A stretch of 64,000 nucleotides of DNA from Clostridium sp. MCC353 (GTDB taxonomy: Bacteria; Bacillota; Clostridia; Lachnospirales; Lachnospiraceae), in the NCBI RefSeq assembly GCF_018785315.1, contig NZ_WQPN01000021.1:1-64000 (forward strand), read 5' to 3'. Shown here in pieces: positions 1 through 8,919 of the stretch. A model generated the notes under the pieces. That model worked only from the letters and a program-made list of their open reading frames with translations, was not told where the DNA came from and did not search any database. How positions within the stretch are numbered: position 1 is the stretch's first letter; every line of letters begins with the position of its first letter. The position numbers and the translations under genes are program-made.

Positions 1-199
1 GAAATTGCTTTGCGCCATCCTTTGACGGCTCCAGACTTTCGTAAATCAGACCGCTTCTTACAAATGCATCCACAATCTCCTGATCCAAAAACCGGTTTTT
101 CAACAGATAAGCATATACCCGCCGCATGTTGCTATTGGACGGCGGAAGCACAAACGGCGCCTTTATTCTTTCTTCTCTCTGGCTTTGTTTGTATCCTAT
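1..199 (-). pseudogene. DUF3991-type protein fragment, cut by the window edge
   Basis: Reading leftward from 199 there is an open frame with no start codon of its own. It encodes the block APFVLPPSNSNMRRVYAYLL followed by KNRFLDQEIVDAFVRSGL. From memory of the family, this resembles the N-terminal DUF3991/Toprim region of proteins carried on Firmicutes plasmids and integrative elements, where 'LP...RR.YAYL...R.I..EIV..F...GL.YE' is typical. The downstream end is outside the window. It sits directly after a truncated sigma-factor-like start in another frame, so the two look like remnants joined by a deletion. The family call is moderately sure; the pseudogene status is inferred from the missing start. 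Confidence 0.5.
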
Positions 200-339
200 C
201 CCCTGCTCTCTATTTGCCGGATGACACGATTCTGATATCGTTCCGCCTCACGGGCTTTATGATAGGCATAATAAACTTCTCTGCTCACTTCCACACGTTC
301 TCTCTGTACAATAATGGTATAAATCCTTTCTTCCGCCAT
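196..339 (-). pseudogene. Truncated sigma-factor-like protein of mobile elements (N-terminal 47 codons)
   Basis: The start at 339 has a good ribosome site (GGAGG seven to eight bases upstream), and the product begins MAEERIYTIIVQRERVEVS and continues to EAERYQNRVIRQ. This resembles the first residues of small sigma-70-like regulators found in Firmicutes integrative elements (pattern 'VEV..EVY.AY...R.AERY'). Family members are usually well over 100 residues; this one stops after 47 and is followed by a DUF3991 fragment in another frame. The reading is therefore a deletion scar of an old element. The identification is by pattern recall only. Confidence 0.45.
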
Positions 340-757
340 AGGGCTTGTCCTCCAATTCTTGAAATTTGAAATGAAGAACAAGCCCGGCGGTGAACGACAC
401 CGGGTGTTACGGACAGAAACATCCGAAGATGATTCCTTATATCTGTCCCTTTTGTGTTTTAATTTGATTTATACTTCTGGGCTACAGCCATCCACAGATA
501 TCGCTGCTTTTAATAAGCAACGGCGCAGAAAACATCCAACGCAAAAAAATCCCCCCAAACATCTGCTACGCTTAGGGAGATTTGTTTTTTTAACCATGTT
601 AACAAAACCCTCTCAGCACGGCTTTTTTTTGACGGGCTGTCAGGTCACATATATGTTAAATAATCTACATATCAGCTAATAAAGATTATAAAATACGTGA
701 GGGGGATATTAGGGATGTTTTAGGGGAGAATTTAGGGAAGGGCTCGCCTTTTTTCGA
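340..757. other. Intergenic stretch without a supported gene
   Basis: About 420 bases lie between the sigma-like scar and the response-regulator terminator. Open frames here lack ribosome sites and recognisable sequence. The only structure seen is several T-runs and a weak pairing around 545-595 that could be a decayed terminator. Confidence 0.5.
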
Positions 758-787
758 CAAAAAACCGAGAAGCTATTAACTCCTCGG
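758..787 (-). terminator. Intrinsic terminator of the response-regulator gene
   Basis: Read on the minus strand, CCGAGGAG pairs with CTTCTCGG across a short loop, and the stem is followed directly by a run of six T. It lies just downstream of the stop at 794. Confidence 0.7.
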
Positions 788-793
788 CATAGT

Positions 794-1504
794 TTAAAAT
801 AATTTATTTTTACTATCATCAACAAAGCGATATCCAATTCCCCAGACGTTTTTAATGTATTCCCGGTTATAAGCTGTCATCTTTTTCCGAAGTGTTTTAA
901 TCTGGCTCTTAACCGCCTCATCCACATCGTATGTATTTTCATTATTCCAGACCATACCGTACAACTGCTCTCTGCTCAAGACCTGGCCTGCATGACTTGC
1001 CAAACAGAAAAGTAAATCAAATTCCTTGCGAGTTAGATTTAATTCTTCTCCGTCTAACATGGCAATTCTCCGTTCAGGATCAATAATTAGATCCATACCA
1101 AATGCCAATGTATAACATCTACTCTTTGGGAACTGTAAATTAATGTATAAGTCCATCAGCGATTCTGCCTGAGCCAGACATTCCTCTAATTCATACGGTT
1201 TTTCCAGGTATGCGAGGGCTCCTGCCTGGTAGGCAGATAGTTTGGACTCCTGCCCCGGTTTTGAGGATAGAACTAAAATTGGAATTGTTTTAGCCCTTCT
1301 CATGAATTTTAATAATTTCTGCCCGTCTGTTTCTGATAAAACGATGTCCATAATTACAAGACAGTATTCATGTTCCATGAATCGCTTCAGACCGTCAGAC
1401 ACAGAGTGTGCGTAATATACCTCAGTAGTTGCACTTTGTAAAGAATACTTAATTTGTCGGCAGACGTTTAAATCATCATCAATAATCAGAACCTTCTTTT
1501 TCAT
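794..1504 (-). CDS. OmpR/PhoB-family response regulator (orphan)
   Basis: This is a two-domain transcriptional regulator of a two-component system. The receiver domain (about 1-115) has the acidic pocket DDD at 9-11, the phospho-acceptor D53 in the context VIMD, S80/S81 at the switch Thr/Ser position and K102 in LEKP. The C-terminal winged helix (about 135-232) contains LTRKEFDLL and ends with the hallmark WGIGYRF. At 236 residues it has normal family length. The start is preceded by GAGGGAGAGA. No histidine kinase gene lies next to it, and the neighbour downstream on this strand is an element scar, so its signal is unknown. It could act with a kinase elsewhere in the genome. Confidence 0.9.
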   Translation of the reverse strand: MKKKVLIIDDDLNVCRQIKYSLQSATTEVYYAHSVSDGLKRFMEHEYCLVIMDIVLSETDGQKLLKFMRRAKTIPILVLSSKPGQESKLSAYQAGALAYLEKPYELEECLAQAESLMDLYINLQFPKSRCYTLAFGMDLIIDPERRIAMLDGEELNLTRKEFDLLFCLASHAGQVLSREQLYGMVWNNENTYDVDEAVKSQIKTLRKKMTAYNREYIKNVWGIGYRFVDDSKNKLF

Positions 1505-1917
1505 TCTCTCCCTCTTTTCTCATTTAATCTTCTAAGAAAAGACACTGCTTATTTGCAGTTTAACCTACTTGTATGAATTAATCGTACTATAGCCTTCGAT
1601 CTTTCCTATCTGGATATGATACTTTAGATCACCTAAATTCTCTAATCTTCTTACCTCTAACCGTATTACTATTTTGAGGTTTTACCATTTTTTCACCCAT
1701 TTGCTTATACAATCAGCATATTGTTACTTATGACCTTCTCAAACTGTTCCTTTTAACAATCTCTTATCAAATGATAAGCAGTATGCCGGACAAGAGTAGT
1801 TCGTTTTCCATCTCCTGTCCGTCATTTTTTATTTTTTAAGAACTTCCAGAATCATAACCCTTCAAAATAACATATATATAACAAAAAGATAAACAATCTC
1901 TAAACTCCACTTACATC
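1505..1917. other. Intergenic region with a plus-strand terminator-like hairpin
   Basis: No gene is supported in these 413 AT-rich bases. A hairpin at about 1785-1836 (CGGACA...TGTCCG extended by GAG/CTC) is followed on the plus strand by two T-runs, which looks like an intrinsic terminator although no plus-strand gene precedes it. Confidence 0.45.
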
Positions 1918-2445
1918 CTATAAAGACTTCCCAAAATCTCTAAGTTCCTCCAACTTCTCCTCAGAACCATTCTCCTCCCCATGAGCAGTAAACATTCCCT
2001 TGCTTTCAAGCCCCAGGTAACCCAGGAAGTCTCCTTCAAAAGAAAATCTTGCACCGTCATACATATCCGGGTCCCCTGAACTCAAAATCATGGCAACCTT
2101 TTCTAAACGCATAGGTTTTTTAGGAAATGCTGATGCATAAAACCGGTCTATCACACATTTTAACTGCCCGGATATTCCGTGATAATAAATAGGCGATGCA
2201 ATCACAAGCATATCTGTACTCTTCAGCAACTCATAAACCTCCTGCATATCATCTTTTTGAATACAGATTCCTTCCTGTTTTGTATGACAGTATTCACAGG
2301 CCAGACAGCCGCTTATTTTTTTGCGGCACACATCTATTACATCCACATGATGTCCTGTGGAAACTGCCCCCTCACAAAATGCCTCCACCATTTTCCGTGT
2401 ATTCCCCTTAGGTCTGGGGCTTCCGTTTAATACTAGAATGTTCAT
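1918..2445 (-). CDS. Flavodoxin-fold NAD(P)H-dependent FMN reductase / iron-sulfur flavoprotein-like
   Basis: The 175-residue product starts MNILVLNGSPRPKGNT, the FMN-phosphate loop of the NADPH-dependent FMN reductase family, and has ASPIYYHGISGQLKCVIDR, the second flavin-contacting segment. Residues about 45-65 carry clustered cysteines (CLACEYCHTKQEGIC) as in iron-sulfur flavoproteins. It probably moves electrons from NAD(P)H to small acceptors in the cytoplasm. It lies last in a minus-strand run behind a DUF362 lipoprotein and resembles a second gene of the same kind at 8920-9468. The natural acceptor cannot be told from sequence. Confidence 0.85.
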   Translation of the reverse strand: MNILVLNGSPRPKGNTRKMVEAFCEGAVSTGHHVDVIDVCRKKISGCLACEYCHTKQEGICIQKDDMQEVYELLKSTDMLVIASPIYYHGISGQLKCVIDRFYASAFPKKPMRLEKVAMILSSGDPDMYDGARFSFEGDFLGYLGLESKGMFTAHGEENGSEEKLEELRDFGKSL

Positions 2446-2489
2446 GGCTCACCTCTCTGCTTATTCTACCTTTTATACAAATCCCCAAG

Positions 2490-3923
2490 TTATTCCGTTA
2501 TCACAAAATCAGATTCATTCAGCCAAATCAATTCAATTCCTTCTGTTTTTCCCAGATTGCGGCTATACTTCTTATCTGTTTTATTGTTCCAGTGTTCGTG
2601 TACTCCCAGATTTGTAACTTTTTTTCCATATCCATCGAGATATTCTGCGCCAGACGGCGCATTTGCCACCATTCCCGCCTCGTGTAGATAATTTTCTACA
2701 TCCGGATTATTCTTCAATGCACGATTGCGTTCTGTTACGGTGGGTTCATTCATCAGGAAATCCGCCCCTACCGAATCCAGTGCTACGGGGTCCTGGGAAA
2801 AAAACACGCTGGATGTATAATCGTTATGAAAAGGCGCCTGTTGCCATCGTGAATTCTCCCCCGTGATTGGAATACTCTCTCCTGGCGCACAGATAATTCC
2901 ATCCAGTATATACAGAAACGTTTTTCCGCCCAACTGTCGGTTTGCCATTAAGTCAACCAATACGGTATATGCATCCATTCTGCTTTGAGATACATAGCGG
3001 TGAATACCGGCTGCTTCCGGCGCCCGCATCCGGTTAGAATTTAACAGTGAGCCAAAATGATTTTTTGCTGTCAGAGTAATTCCATATACATGTCCTTTTA
3101 AATTAGCAAAATTGATTAAGTAATCCGATTCTGTCACACAGGAGGGCAGATAATTCGTATCTCCGCTTACTTTTTGCGACCAGACAATGGGTGCATTTTT
3201 ATCCGGTGTTGCATCCTGATCTCCTAATATGTCTCGGTAACAAAACTGGACACCGGACAAAACGCCCTGGCTGCAAAGTTCCTGCACATAATCCGGTATG
3301 ATCCGCCCTGCGTCATAGACTGTAATATTCTCAGGCGAAACGCCTGCCTGGGTTACCAAAGATATTAACAGTGTTTTTAGCAGAACTGGATTCGTATAAC
3401 TTTCTCTCGTTTCACCTTTAAAATCCTCACCATATGCGCCGGCTCCGTTCATATTGACCTTGACCGCAATTTTCTGTCCATTCTGATAACCGCCTTCTCT
3501 TCCCTGGGCTTCATTATGTGCCTCAAAAAGTGCGTCCCAACCAGCCTGTACTGCTGTTTCTCCTGCAAGATTTGCGATACCGTCATCTACCATGTTCTGA
3601 ATCACGGTTTCATCAAAATGGCTTACCTCCCACCAGTATCCTTCCCCATCCCAATCGACCGATTGCGGGTTATAGGACCAGACCACACGTCCAGGCTTTG
3701 CCCCAATTCCGCTTCCATATGGTTCATGCCAGGGAAATACAGAATCATATAATTCCTGATTGGCAGAATCTTCCGTCTGTGTTCTTCCGGCTTCTACCAG
3801 TTTGATTTCCTTTATTTCCATTGTAATCTCCTTCGTTCCATCGTTTCGTCCCGCAAACTGACTACAGGCGGATACTGAAATCATGGTCAATAGCAGAATC
3901 ATGCTAACTAATGCTCGTCTCAT
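2490..3923 (-). CDS. DUF362-domain lipoprotein
   Basis: The 477-residue protein has a lipoprotein signal peptide (MRRALVSMILLLTMISVSAC, lipobox cysteine at residue 20), so it is expected to be anchored outside the membrane. The body matches the DUF362 family by its segments KIAVKVNMNG, LINFANLKGH and the region around FSQDPVALDSVGADFL. The ferredoxin motifs of the neighbouring DUF362 protein at 4968-6098 are absent here. Its start overlaps the stop of the permease gene by four bases (ATGA), so the two are translationally coupled and probably work together at the membrane. The biochemical activity is unknown. Confidence 0.8.
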   Translation of the reverse strand: MRRALVSMILLLTMISVSACSQFAGRNDGTKEITMEIKEIKLVEAGRTQTEDSANQELYDSVFPWHEPYGSGIGAKPGRVVWSYNPQSVDWDGEGYWWEVSHFDETVIQNMVDDGIANLAGETAVQAGWDALFEAHNEAQGREGGYQNGQKIAVKVNMNGAGAYGEDFKGETRESYTNPVLLKTLLISLVTQAGVSPENITVYDAGRIIPDYVQELCSQGVLSGVQFCYRDILGDQDATPDKNAPIVWSQKVSGDTNYLPSCVTESDYLINFANLKGHVYGITLTAKNHFGSLLNSNRMRAPEAAGIHRYVSQSRMDAYTVLVDLMANRQLGGKTFLYILDGIICAPGESIPITGENSRWQQAPFHNDYTSSVFFSQDPVALDSVGADFLMNEPTVTERNRALKNNPDVENYLHEAGMVANAPSGAEYLDGYGKKVTNLGVHEHWNNKTDKKYSRNLGKTEGIELIWLNESDFVITE

Positions 3924-4843
3924 CGGAATCCTCCCTGTCCAACCATATCAATTACCAGGCCAAATACAGCAGACATGGCAATAGAAAATACGAAATATAC
4001 GATAAAATTACGCATTCCTAATGCAATCTTTACCGCGCCCAGATTTGTAAGCTTCGTTGCCGGGCCGGCTATCATAAATGCCATGGCACTGCCCGTACTC
4101 ATCCCCTCTCCAAGCCAGGCGGCAATCAAGGGAATCGTTCCTCCGCCGCAGGTGTAGAGAGGAACTCCCAGAGCCGCCGCCATTAGGGCTCCCAATCCTT
4201 GATTGGAGCCGAACAGATCCGCAATCCATGCTGACGGTACATATCGCTGATAAAGAGCCGTCAACAGAACCCCAAGCAGAAAATAGGGAAAAGTCACTTT
4301 GATATTGCGCCAGATATTTTTAAGAAAACGCAAAATCAAATTCGCATCCAAATCACGGTTTCCAGGAAGTTCAAACTCAGTAAAACAATAAAATTTCTTA
4401 TTTTGAAAAAACAGACGTACCAATAGTCCGGCGATGCAGCCGCCTGCAAAGGAGACTGCCAGTCTAAGAAAGGCGATTTCTGTTCCAAGTGCAAAGGAAT
4501 AGAAAAAAAGCTGAGGATTTAACAGAATGGAACTCATCATAAAGGCAGCAATCCAATCCTCCCTCATTCCGCTTTTTGAAAAGGAAGCCGCGATCGGGAC
4601 CGTTCCATACATGCAGAGTGGGGACAGGATTCCCAGAGCCGATGCCGGAAGAATTCCCCAAACTCCAAAGCGCCAATTCTGCAGAGATACCATCCTTTCA
4701 TGTATGTACTTCTTTAAAAAAACAGAGACAAAGGACCCTATCACAATTCCCAGCATCCAATAGCCTGCAATCTGCCGAAACTGCATATCAAAAAAGTACC
4801 AGATATAGATTAGCTCGCGCCGAATGATTTCCACTTTCTTCAC
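3920..4843 (-). CDS. YraQ/ArsP-like (DUF318, SO_0444 type) membrane permease
   Basis: This 307-residue protein has about eight hydrophobic segments in two repeated halves. Each half has a conserved cysteine/glycine loop: GILSPLCMYGTVPIAAS in the first and GVPLYTCGGGTIPLIAAW in the second. Such loops are typical of the UPF0718/DUF318 permeases, members of which export metals or methylated arsenicals. The substrate here is not predictable, but the paired cysteines suggest a soft metal or metalloid. It is coupled by a four-base overlap to a DUF362 lipoprotein downstream and follows a ferredoxin-type DUF362 gene upstream. No ArsR-type regulator is adjacent. Confidence 0.75.
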   Translation of the reverse strand: MKKVEIIRRELIYIWYFFDMQFRQIAGYWMLGIVIGSFVSVFLKKYIHERMVSLQNWRFGVWGILPASALGILSPLCMYGTVPIAASFSKSGMREDWIAAFMMSSILLNPQLFFYSFALGTEIAFLRLAVSFAGGCIAGLLVRLFFQNKKFYCFTEFELPGNRDLDANLILRFLKNIWRNIKVTFPYFLLGVLLTALYQRYVPSAWIADLFGSNQGLGALMAAALGVPLYTCGGGTIPLIAAWLGEGMSTGSAMAFMIAGPATKLTNLGAVKIALGMRNFIVYFVFSIAMSAVFGLVIDMVGQGGFR

Positions 4844-4967
4844 TCCTTTGTCTCTGTTTTTGTCTCAATACTCCCATAATTACCTATGTCTCCGCATGAC
4901 GCAGCGCCCCCTATTCCAAGGGCGGATATCTTCCTGTTATGGAAATTTTGCAGCACATAAAATCCTC

Positions 4968-6098
4968 TTATTTGACGATTATCAGCTCATATTCCCGTGT
5001 TCCAAGTCCGATTTTCTCCGCATGTTCCAGACAGCTGCGCCACTCTGATTCCGGCGTAGAATTGGTAAAATGGTCATGATGGTCATGGAAGTCTGGAGCG
5101 TTCATGTTATCCGACAATTTACTGTTTGGAAGTGGATTCGCTGCCATGCAGGCATCTACACATGCCTGATCCAAAGCTAGGGGATCAAAGGAGGCAAACA
5201 TTCCGATATTGGGCAGAATGGGGGTATCATTCTCGCTGTGACAATCGCAGTGAGGAGACACATCTACTACCAGGGAAATGTGAAAATGCGGGCGTCCCTC
5301 AAGAACTGCTTTCGTATATTCCGCCATCCGGCAGTTCAGCTCTTTTGTAGCCGCATCATCATTAAATACAATGGCATCAAAGTTACAGGCCCCCAGACAG
5401 CGTCCGCAGCCTACACAGTTCTCTGCGTGAATGCTCATCTTTTTCTTATCCTCATGGAATTTTAATCCGTTATTGGCACATTCCCTTGCACACCGCTGAC
5501 AGCCTCGGCACTGTTCTTCTATAATATGCGGTTTTCCGTTGCTATGCTGATCTTTCTTTCCGGCCCTGGAACCGCAGCCCATTCCGATATTTTTAATTGC
5601 CCCTCCAAAACCAGTCATTTCATGGCCTTTAAAATGAGTCAAACTAATGAAGATGTCGGCATCCATAATTGCATGACCGATTTTTGCTTCTTTCACGTAT
5701 TCTCCACCAGGAACCGGAACGGCAATATCATCTGTACCTTTTAATCCATCCCCAATGAGAATCGGACAGCCTGCCGTTAACGGGGTAAATCCGTTTTCCC
5801 ATGCACACTGGAGATGTTCCAGTGCATTTTTCCGACTGCCCGGATACAAGGTATTGCAATCGGTCAGAAAAGGATTCCCGCCAAGTTCTTTTACCACATC
5901 CACAACTGCCTTTGCGTAGTTCGGACGAAGATAACTGATATTCCCCAGTTCTCCAAAATGCAGCTTAATTGCTGCGAATTTGCCATCCATTTCAATCCTT
6001 TGAATTCCTGCACGTTTGATCAAACGTTTCAGTTTGGTCGGTAAACCTTCTCCCAATACAGTTCTAAAATCTGTAAAATATACGGTTGCTTTTTCCAA
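4968..6098 (-). CDS. DUF362 protein with two [4Fe-4S] ferredoxin motifs
   Basis: The 376-residue cytoplasmic protein belongs to the DUF362 family (HFGELGN near residue 48, ISLTHFKGHEMTGFGGAIKN near 155) and carries two [4Fe-4S] binding motifs in its middle: CRGCQRCARECANNG and CVGCGRCLGACNFDAI. DUF362 proteins of this build are common in anaerobes and are thought to be electron carriers or cluster-handling proteins, but no reaction is established. It is in the same minus-strand run as the permease and the DUF362 lipoprotein, which suggests a shared redox function. Confidence 0.88.
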   Translation of the reverse strand: MEKATVYFTDFRTVLGEGLPTKLKRLIKRAGIQRIEMDGKFAAIKLHFGELGNISYLRPNYAKAVVDVVKELGGNPFLTDCNTLYPGSRKNALEHLQCAWENGFTPLTAGCPILIGDGLKGTDDIAVPVPGGEYVKEAKIGHAIMDADIFISLTHFKGHEMTGFGGAIKNIGMGCGSRAGKKDQHSNGKPHIIEEQCRGCQRCARECANNGLKFHEDKKKMSIHAENCVGCGRCLGACNFDAIVFNDDAATKELNCRMAEYTKAVLEGRPHFHISLVVDVSPHCDCHSENDTPILPNIGMFASFDPLALDQACVDACMAANPLPNSKLSDNMNAPDFHDHHDHFTNSTPESEWRSCLEHAEKIGLGTREYELIIVK

Positions 6099-6223
6099 TT
6101 TTACGCACTCCTTGCTTTTACTTTTTTATAGCATTTAGCAGTGTGGTATCGTCACACTGCTAAATTAGTTGTCTTTGTTCTCTTTTCTCTGAATAAACCT
6201 GTTAGTACTACGATTTCTGCTGT

Positions 6224-7405
6224 TTAACAGCTTTGGACTACATATTCCTCATAAGCTTTTATCCCGTCCCGCAGCCGTTTCAGACCCTCTGACAGCCGCT
6301 CTCCCGGACATGCTATGTTCAGCCGGAGAAATTGCCGACCGGCCTCTCCATAGGAAATCCCGGCTGATACGTATAATCCCGTCTCCTTTCGCAGATAACG
6401 GCTTAACTCCACGGCATCACCAATCACACGGCTGCAGTCCAGCCAGAGAAGGTAGGTTGCATGAGAGGGAACCAGCCGGACGTTTGGAAGCTCCTGCTCC
6501 AGAAAATTCTGTACCATCTTCCTGTTTCTTGCCAGATACTCCCGCAGTTCATCCAGCCATGTATCCCCCTTTGTAAATGCCGCGATGGCTGCGTCAATCG
6601 CAAAGGCATTGGGTTCCGCCACTTCATCGGTATTCAACGCACGGTCCATCTTATGTCTCACCGCTTCATTTGGCACTGCCACAGCGGCGGTCTGAAGTCC
6701 TGCCAAATTAAATGCTTTTGTGGGGGCAATGCAGGTAACACTGTTCTGGGCACAAATCTCTGACACAGAAGCAAATGGGGTATACTCATATCCGGGTTCT
6801 GTTAAATCACAGTGGATTTCGTCCGATAATACCAGCACATGATTATCTGTACACAACTCTCCGATTCTCGCAAGCTCTTCTCTGGTCCAGATAGACCCGG
6901 TGGGGTTGTGGGGATTGCAGAGAATCATCAGCGTGGTCTGCGGATCTTTCAGCTTGTTTTCTAAATCCTCCCAGTCAATTTGATATGCTCCCTCCCGGTA
7001 CAGCAGCCTGTTTTCTACAATATTTCTTCCATTGTTGCGAATGGAATTGAAAAAAACATTGTAAACCGGAGTCTGTACCAGTACGTTTTCCCCTACCGCG
7101 GTCAACTTCCTGACAGCGCTGGAGATGGCCGGAACCACACCGGTACAAAAGATCAGCCAGTCTTGTTCCATCTTAAATCCGTGACGCCGTTCCCACCAGC
7201 CGCTTACCGCTTCCTTCCAGGCATCCGGCACAACGGTGTAACCAAAAATTCCGTGAGCCGCCCGTTTCTTCAGCGCCTCTGTGATCTCCGGAGCTGTCTC
7301 AAAGTCCATATCTGCCACCCACATGGGAAGTTCGTTCTCCGCCACATCCCATTTCAGGGAATTGGTTCCCCGCCGGTCCGTCAGTTTGTCAAAGTCATAG
7401 GTCAT
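6224..7405 (-). CDS. MalY/PatB-family PLP-dependent cystathionine beta-lyase/aminotransferase
   Basis: The 393-residue protein is a fold-type I PLP enzyme. It starts MTYDFDKLTDRRGTNSLKWD, the family signature, has DEIHCDL (PLP pyridine-contacting Asp) and SIAP-type APTKAFNLAG with the Schiff-base lysine in TKAF. PatB/MalY enzymes cleave cystathionine or other cysteine S-conjugates to thiol, pyruvate and ammonia; PatB homologues can also act as aminotransferases. The start lies one base from the stop of the DUF3737 gene, so the two are in one operon. Its place beside redox and export genes hints at sulfur-conjugate breakdown (inference). Confidence 0.88.
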   Translation of the reverse strand: MTYDFDKLTDRRGTNSLKWDVAENELPMWVADMDFETAPEITEALKKRAAHGIFGYTVVPDAWKEAVSGWWERRHGFKMEQDWLIFCTGVVPAISSAVRKLTAVGENVLVQTPVYNVFFNSIRNNGRNIVENRLLYREGAYQIDWEDLENKLKDPQTTLMILCNPHNPTGSIWTREELARIGELCTDNHVLVLSDEIHCDLTEPGYEYTPFASVSEICAQNSVTCIAPTKAFNLAGLQTAAVAVPNEAVRHKMDRALNTDEVAEPNAFAIDAAIAAFTKGDTWLDELREYLARNRKMVQNFLEQELPNVRLVPSHATYLLWLDCSRVIGDAVELSRYLRKETGLYVSAGISYGEAGRQFLRLNIACPGERLSEGLKRLRDGIKAYEEYVVQSC

Positions 7406-7406
7406 C

Positions 7407-8264
7407 TTAAACAGCCTCCTTTAAGGCGTCTGCTGTCTGAATCACGGTCTTTGCCACGTCCACCTTGTCAGCCTCCAGAATAAGCTCCCTGATTCCTTCC
7501 GCCCGAATACTTCCACCGCTGGGATTTAATACACTGTCGATGGTATTGTTAATCTCTGCATCCACTGTGGAATATTCAAATGCCAGAGTCGTGTTTAACA
7601 AACGGCAGTTTTTCATCACCAGATTGTCAATGTAGCACATTCCCTGATTGCTCTCGATGGTGCAGTTAATCAGCGTCAGATTCTTTGCGTTCCAGCCCAG
7701 ATACTCGCCGGAAATAAAGGAATCGTAAACCGTCACGTTCTCGCTGTTCCAGAACGCATCCTTGGAAAGCATTTTCGCATGATGGATCTCCACGTTTTTC
7801 ACTCCGTCAAAGGAGTAATTCCCCACCAGTTCAAACCCGTCAATTACCATGTTGCTGCTGTTCATGGCAAAGTAATCGCCTTTCGCCGTCACGTTTTTCA
7901 TCTGAACCTGATTGCAGTTCCACAGAGTCTCTCCCGCATTCGGCATGGTGACATGATCCAGTGAGATTCCGCTGGCACGGCGGAAGGTCTTCGACGCTTC
8001 GATAATACAGTTTTTCATGGAAAGATTCTCCGTATACCAGATTCCAGCACGGCCCATCTCAAAGAGGATACAATCCTCCATCCTGATGTCGCGGCTGTAC
8101 CAGAGCGGATATTTCCATTTGAACATACTTCCGTACAGTTCAATGTTTCTGCTTTCTTTTAAAGGAGATTCCCCATCGGCAAAGGTGGTATCGAAGATCT
8201 GTAAATCCTTTCCCTGAAATAAGGCCCTTTCCCCTGTTAAAAATTCCTGATGAATTGTTTTCAT
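7407..8264 (-). CDS. DUF3737 right-handed beta-helix protein
   Basis: The product (285 residues from this start) begins MKTIHQEFLTGERALF and consists of repeated short strands of the type 'NVTIYDSFI...NLTLINCTI', which fold as a beta-helix in the DUF3737 family. No enzymatic motif is recognised. The start at 8264 has AAGGG seven bases upstream. An upstream in-frame ATG at 8288 overlaps the stop of the lipoprotein gene as ATGA and is a real alternative that would add eight residues. In many gut Firmicutes DUF3737 genes sit next to MalY or flavodoxin genes, as here, but the role is unknown. Confidence 0.85.
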   Translation of the reverse strand: MKTIHQEFLTGERALFQGKDLQIFDTTFADGESPLKESRNIELYGSMFKWKYPLWYSRDIRMEDCILFEMGRAGIWYTENLSMKNCIIEASKTFRRASGISLDHVTMPNAGETLWNCNQVQMKNVTAKGDYFAMNSSNMVIDGFELVGNYSFDGVKNVEIHHAKMLSKDAFWNSENVTVYDSFISGEYLGWNAKNLTLINCTIESNQGMCYIDNLVMKNCRLLNTTLAFEYSTVDAEINNTIDSVLNPSGGSIRAEGIRELILEADKVDVAKTVIQTADALKEAV

Positions 8265-8284
8265 ATGATTTCCCTTTCTGAACT

Positions 8285-8896
8285 TCATCTTTCAAATGTT
8301 ACTATCACGCTTCCGCTTCCAAGCGTTTCGGAAAGTCCCGAAGGATTCTCCAGGCGTCCAATACGTGTATAGCTGTATGTAGTTTCAAAGTCTTCGTAAA
8401 ATAACACCAGACAGCCTGAACCAAAGAGCATCAAATCTCCTGCATGAATGGTTCCGATTGCTTCTGCGGCGGTTGGCAGGGCTTCCGGCAGATAATTGTA
8501 CTTTTCATTGCCATGAAGTTCCTCCATGGTGAGTTCCATAGGCAGCCGCGCCGTCAGTTCCTTTACTGTTTCATTGTCCTCCAGACGCACTGCGTAGGTC
8601 TTATCTCCAATCGAAATCTCCATGGTCATTTCCTGCTCCGCTTTCTGTGTGCTGCTATTCTCTGATTGCAGTTGTTCTGATGTCTCATCCAGCGCCTTTG
8701 TTTGTGCCCGCCCCGTCTCCGATTCTTTCCGGATGCTGGTATCTGAAGCAGTTTTATCTGTGACTGCGGATTCTGTAACAGTCATCTCCGTAACGGTCGC
8801 ACCGGCTGTCTGAGCTGCGGACTTATGCTGCACGTCTCCGCATCCGGTTAAAAGAAGCAGGAGGATAAGACTCGCTCCAAGCATGTTGCGTTTCAT
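8285..8896 (-). CDS. Lipoprotein with cyclophilin-like domain
   Basis: The 203-residue protein has a signal peptide ending in the lipobox LLTGCGD, then a Thr/Ser/Glu-rich linker (about 25-90), then a cyclophilin-like domain. That domain begins MEISIGDKTYAVRLEDNET, includes MEELHGNEKYNYLP and ends in a Gly-Ser-Gly strand. The same domain, with almost the same motifs, ends the protein at 10770-11477. In the family description this fold resembles peptidyl-prolyl isomerases, but activity is generally not shown. It overlaps the next gene start (ATGA) and so belongs to the DUF3737/MalY operon. Confidence 0.82.
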   Translation of the reverse strand: MKRNMLGASLILLLLLTGCGDVQHKSAAQTAGATVTEMTVTESAVTDKTASDTSIRKESETGRAQTKALDETSEQLQSENSSTQKAEQEMTMEISIGDKTYAVRLEDNETVKELTARLPMELTMEELHGNEKYNYLPEALPTAAEAIGTIHAGDLMLFGSGCLVLFYEDFETTYSYTRIGRLENPSGLSETLGSGSVIVTFER

Positions 8897-8919
8897 GGTT
8901 GTACTCCCTCTAATATTGT

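Noticed and set aside
359-679. A 106-codon plus-strand frame near the left edge
   Set aside because: Low-complexity, no ribosome site, no similarity to known proteins.
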